Source of the DNA: Oscillospiraceae bacterium
GTDB lineage: Bacteria > Bacillota > Clostridia > Oscillospirales > Ruminococcaceae
Direction: 5' to 3'
Assembly: GCA_022766785.1 (NCBI GenBank)
Contig: JALEOL010000057.1
Span: 1-64,000, forward strand
DNA: 64,000 bases
The position numbers were made by a program, and so were the translations under genes. Numbering within the stretch: the first letter of the stretch is position 1; every line of letters starts with the position of its first letter. The notes below the pieces were generated by a model that was given only the letters and a program-made list of their open reading frames with translations, was not told the origin of the DNA and did no database searches. Below are positions 60,218-64,000 of this stretch, one piece after another.

Positions 60218-60390
60218 CACCGATCCCCATTAAAATTCAGGAAATCTTTGCAGAAATCCAGCGCCGCTATCTGCGTCAAGTTCCCTTGCAAGGCATACAG
60301 CCTGGCGGCGGTCACTTTTCTGGAGATCGGCACTGTCTTTCAGCAAATCTTTTCCTTCATTTTAATGAATATTAGTTTGAAAGGTGAACT

Positions 60391-61452
60391 ATGGACATTC
60401 TTGAAATTCTGAAAAAAGCGGCGGCGGATCACGCTGCGGATATTTTTATAGTTTCCGGCGCGGTGCTGAGTTACAAGGCGCAGGGAAAGATGTACCGTTT
60501 GGGTGACGAGCCGCTCTCTCCCGATGACACAAAGGCGCTGGTGGTGCAGATATTCAGGCTGGCGAAATTCGACATCAGCGAGGACAACATACCGGAGCGC
60601 GAGAAGGATTTTTCCCTGTCAGTACCCGGCGTGGGGCGCTTCCGTGCAAATATCTACAAGCAGAGAAGCTCATGGTCGGCGGTGCTGAGATATGTTCCGT
60701 TTGAGCTTCCCGACCCGGTGAAGCTGGGTATCCCGGAGCAGGTGATGCAGCTCAGCGAGAGCCGCAGCGGTATCGTGCTGATCACCGGCGTTGCGAGCAG
60801 CGGTAAATCCACCACGCTTTCCTGCATAATCGACAGGATCAACCAAACCAGGAACGGGCATATAATCACTATTGAGGATCCTATCGAATTTCTGCACCGG
60901 CACAATAAGTGCATTGTCAGCCAGCGCGAGATAAGCATCGACACCGACAGCTACATAGACGCGCTAAGGGCTGCGCTGCGCCAGTCGCCGGACGTAATTC
61001 TGCTGGGCGAAATGAGAGACCACGAGACCATAAGCGTTGCAATGACCGCCGCCGAGACCGGTCAGCTGGTTCTGTCCACCCTGCACACCCTGGGCGCTGC
61101 GAACACTATCGACCGTATAATCGACGTATTTCCCATAAATCAGCAGCACCAGATCAGGGTGCAGCTGTCAATGGTGCTGAATGCCGTTGTGTGTCAGCAG
61201 CTGCTGCCCTCGGTGGACGGGGGACTTATCCCGGCATTTGAGATAATGACGATGAACAACGCTGTGCGCACGCTTATCCGCGACCAGAAAACGCATCAGA
61301 TCGACACGATATTGCAGTCCTCCGACGGAATGCAGACCATGGACAGCTGCATAGCGGGGCTTTACAGAGACGGAAAGATAACCGCCCGGACTGCTGTGGA
61401 GCACGCATATAATCCCGAGATAATGGCAAAGCGTATTTCGGCAGCAAACTGA
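60391..61452 (+). CDS. pilT: PilT-type twitching/secretion ATPase
   Basis: GVASSGKSTTLSCIIDRIN; ITIEDPIEFLH; QSPDVILLGEMRDHETISVAMTAAETGQLVLSTLHT. Confidence 0.93.
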   Translation: MDILEILKKAAADHAADIFIVSGAVLSYKAQGKMYRLGDEPLSPDDTKALVVQIFRLAKFDISEDNIPEREKDFSLSVPGVGRFRANIYKQRSSWSAVLRYVPFELPDPVKLGIPEQVMQLSESRSGIVLITGVASSGKSTTLSCIIDRINQTRNGHIITIEDPIEFLHRHNKCIVSQREISIDTDSYIDALRAALRQSPDVILLGEMRDHETISVAMTAAETGQLVLSTLHTLGAANTIDRIIDVFPINQQHQIRVQLSMVLNAVVCQQLLPSVDGGLIPAFEIMTMNNAVRTLIRDQKTHQIDTILQSSDGMQTMDSCIAGLYRDGKITARTAVEHAYNPEIMAKRISAAN

Positions 61453-61598
61453 TGCCATTGACCGGCGTTTTGCGTCATTTATGTAAAGCTGTGATATCGG
61501 TATGTTTTTAGCGCATAGCTTGTGCTGACAGACTGCTTTCTATAGGGCTGCAATTATGCCTGAAGCGTGACTTATCTGCTAAAGTATTGGCAAATCTA

Positions 61599-61627
61599 TT
61601 GACAAAATGTCACAAGCGGTGTATAAT
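61599..61627 (+). promoter_or_regulatory. Consensus sigmaA promoter of the adhesin gene
   Basis: TTGACA-17 nt-TATAAT. Confidence 0.9.
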
Positions 61628-61724
61628 AAAATAAACTATATGGGAGTGTTGCGCCTTGCCGGGTCTGCAGTCCGTTTTGATACTGGTTTTTCCGAAAGCA
61701 GCAACTTCAAGGAGGTAATTTGTT

Positions 61725-64000
61725 ATGAGCGAGAAGAAGCGCATCTGGGGCAAAAAGTCCGCGGCGGTCATCGCTTTTGCCGCGTCGCTGCTTGCTACTA
61801 ATACCGCGTCTGTATTAGCGGCAGGCGAGGAGACCCCGGGGGATCTCCGGGATCACACACTAACTGATCTTGACCACACCGGAGATGATGTTGTATACTA
61901 TGAGCTTGCTGAAAACGTTTATAGGGTGGACAGCAAGTCGCAGGCGGTCAATAATTTCTACGGCGTTATGAATACGGTGAACGATTTCGGGCTTTATGCC
62001 AAGTCCACCACGATCAACCACCTCGAGTGCAACGCCGCAGTTGAAAGCATAAACGAGTTCAATCTGCAGTACTGCAATATCGTGAGGACCGGTTCTATCG
62101 GTACCGGCAGATATACCGTGTACCTCGGCGCTGCTCCCACGAATACCAACAGGCTTGACATGGCGAGCATTCCTGCTGACGCTGATGTTGAGGTAGTGCT
62201 GAATTTCGGCTTTGAGCGTGAAGATACCGATAACGGCAACAGGGCTGGTTTCAACGCCAACGGTACGCATTATGAGCTGCTGAATGTCAACACGTCCAGG
62301 CTGACTATACGCAACCCCTATGCAGACGAGACGCAGTATGATATCCAGGGGACGCTGGATACTATCGCTGACAGCGGTGATAAGCTTCTTAAAGACGTTG
62401 GGAAGGTAAAGGGAACCACCAGCTTCCGCGCCGCTCTTGAGAGTGCATATGAGAATATCGTGAGCGGAAAGGTAAAGCCCGGTCAGACGATGATCATTAC
62501 CGCCGACGCGAACGACATCGCTTACAATCAGAATTATGAGAGCGCTCTGGTAAAGCTGCTTACTGAGAATAACGGGGTCAGCGTGATCATCAACGTTGAT
62601 ACCTCTGATTTTGAGGGAGATCACTTTGATTTCGGCAATATCAACGGAACAGCATTCAATAAGGGCTGTGCATATGTTGTATGGAACTTCGGCAGCTATG
62701 AGAAGGCGCTGAGCGCACCCGCCGGAGGAATTATTGCTGCGCCTTATGCGACCGTTTCTACCGACAGGGGTCATGTGAACGGCGCGCTTATCTGCGATAC
62801 ATTCAACCAGAATAACGAGATACATCAGGTCACAAGACCCAAGTATACAGAGCCTGATGTTCCTGAGCCCGTTGAACCCGATGATCCTACGACCGAGGAG
62901 TCTTCTGAGGAGACCACCGAAGAGCCGGACGCACCTACTACAGACGAGCCGGACGTACCGACTACAGACGAACCGGACGTACCTACCACGGACGAGCCGG
63001 ACGTACCTACTACAGACGAGCCGGACGTACCGACTACAGACGAACCGGACGTACCTACCACAGACGAGCCGGACGTACCTACTACAGACGAACCGGACGT
63101 ACCTACTACAGACGAGCCGGACGTACCTACTACAGACGAGCCGGACGCACCTACTACAGACGAACCGAACGTACCTACCACAGACGAGCCGGATGTACCT
63201 ACTACGGACGAGCCGGACGTACCTACTACAGACGAGCCGGACGTACCTACCACAGACGAACCGGACGTACCTACCACAGACGAGCCGGATGTACCTACCA
63301 CGGACGAACCGGACGTACCGACTACAGACGAGCCGGACGTACCTACTACAGACGAACCGGACGTTCCAACCACAGATGAGCCTGATGTTCCGACCACAGA
63401 TGAAACCACCGAGGAAACTACAGAGGAAACCACTGAGGAGCCTGATAAGCCTGTTGATCCTAAGGATCCCGATGAACCAGACGATCCTGTGAAGCCGGAA
63501 GACCCGGACGATCCCGATGAACCTGACGATCCTGTGAAGCCGGAAGTCCCGGACGATCCTATCGTGCCGGATTCACCTGTAAATCCTCCCAGACCGCCGA
63601 GACCTTCACGTCCTGACGATCCTGTTGACCCGATCGATCCTGTAATTCCGTCCGATCCGGAAACGCCGGTGGATCCTGACGAGCCTGTTACACCTACCGA
63701 TCCGGAGGTTCCGGACGATCCCGAACAGCCGGAGGATCCCGAGCTGCCGGAGGATCCCGATGATCCAGACGAACCTACTGACGATGTTGAGCCGATCTAT
63801 GATGATTCTGAGGAAGCAGACACAGACAGCGACGTTGATGACGCTGATCCCGACGAGGTAGAGTTCCTGCCGGACGATGTACCGCTGGGTGAGACCCCGG
63901 TAGATCATGATCCTAACAATCCCATTTATGATGATATCATTATTGATGATATCGGAGTTCCAATGGGAGAAAACCCCGACATGGGCGTCGAAGGCCCTGT
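61725..64000 (+). CDS. Secreted choice-of-anchor-A-like adhesin with (TTDEPDVP)n repeats; 3' end outside window
   Basis: Continuous frame MSEKKRIWGKKSAAVIAFAASLLATNTASVLAAGEE...NNFYGVMNTVNDFGLY...AGGIIAAPYATVSTDRGHVNGALICDTFNQNNEIHQ; no stop before 64000, so not in the ORF track. Confidence 0.85.
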   Translation, partial: MSEKKRIWGKKSAAVIAFAASLLATNTASVLAAGEETPGDLRDHTLTDLDHTGDDVVYYELAENVYRVDSKSQAVNNFYGVMNTVNDFGLYAKSTTINHLECNAAVESINEFNLQYCNIVRTGSIGTGRYTVYLGAAPTNTNRLDMASIPADADVEVVLNFGFEREDTDNGNRAGFNANGTHYELLNVNTSRLTIRNPYADETQYDIQGTLDTIADSGDKLLKDVGKVKGTTSFRAALESAYENIVSGKVKPGQTMIITADANDIAYNQNYESALVKLLTENNGVSVIINVDTSDFEGDHFDFGNINGTAFNKGCAYVVWNFGSYEKALSAPAGGIIAAPYATVSTDRGHVNGALICDTFNQNNEIHQVTRPKYTEPDVPEPVEPDDPTTEESSEETTEEPDAPTTDEPDVPTTDEPDVPTTDEPDVPTTDEPDVPTTDEPDVPTTDEPDVPTTDEPDVPTTDEPDVPTTDEPDAPTTDEPNVPTTDEPDVPTTDEPDVPTTDEPDVPTTDEPDVPTTDEPDVPTTDEPDVPTTDEPDVPTTDEPDVPTTDEPDVPTTDETTEETTEETTEEPDKPVDPKDPDEPDDPVKPEDPDDPDEPDDPVKPEVPDDPIVPDSPVNPPRPPRPSRPDDPVDPIDPVIPSDPETPVDPDEPVTPTDPEVPDDPEQPEDPELPEDPDDPDEPTDDVEPIYDDSEEADTDSDVDDADPDEVEFLPDDVPLGETPVDHDPNNPIYDDIIIDDIGVPMGENPDMGVEGP
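62935..63415 (+). repeat. About twenty tandem 24-bp repeats encoding TTDEPDVP
   Basis: Iterated acctactacagacgagccggacgt with mainly synonymous variation. Confidence 0.95.

Noticed and set aside
61628-61724. Possible c-di-GMP riboswitch before the adhesin gene
   Set aside because: The 5' UTR is short and I could not find the conserved GEMM core; a covariance scan would be needed.
62935-63415. Possible CRISPR array
   Set aside because: Repeats are contiguous 24-bp units with no unique spacers, and in frame within a secreted protein.
62825-63433. - strand (SSVVGTSG)n ORF and + strand RTYLLQTS ORF
   Set aside because: Alternate-frame translations of the 24-bp repeat array, open only because the unit is a multiple of three.

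Overview
The window reads as a chromosomal segment of a Firmicute, probably Ruminococcus/Oscillospiraceae-like (inferred from gene content and signals). Nearly all genes are on the + strand. It holds long conserved housekeeping runs: rimP-nusA-ylxR-ylxQ-infB-rbfA-nrnA-truB-ribF, gltX, ruvC-ruvA-ruvB, glmM, ecfA(fused)-ecfT-truA, oadG-oadB, pyrB, rplS-lepB-rbgA-rnhB-yraN, thrC, tig-clpP-clpX. Between them is accessory material: a serine-recombinase 3' end beside an intact tRNA-Pro, a frameshifted transposase remnant, a repressor-like gene next to paired operator palindromes, and several intergenic mobile or palindromic repeats. The right end (about 50.4-64 kb) is the most novel part. It contains a nested G/C-tract palindrome, a candidate structured RNA, a two-gene locus encoding an (alpha/alpha)-barrel-like protein and a 1153-aa FN3/BIG2/CapA/DUF6270-like protein, a compact PilC/PilT system whose small TM proteins lack classical prepilin cleavage sites, and a choice-of-anchor-A-like repeat adhesin. 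The adhesin runs off the window and is absent from the supplied ORF track. All calls come from reading the sequence and translations; no database search was run.
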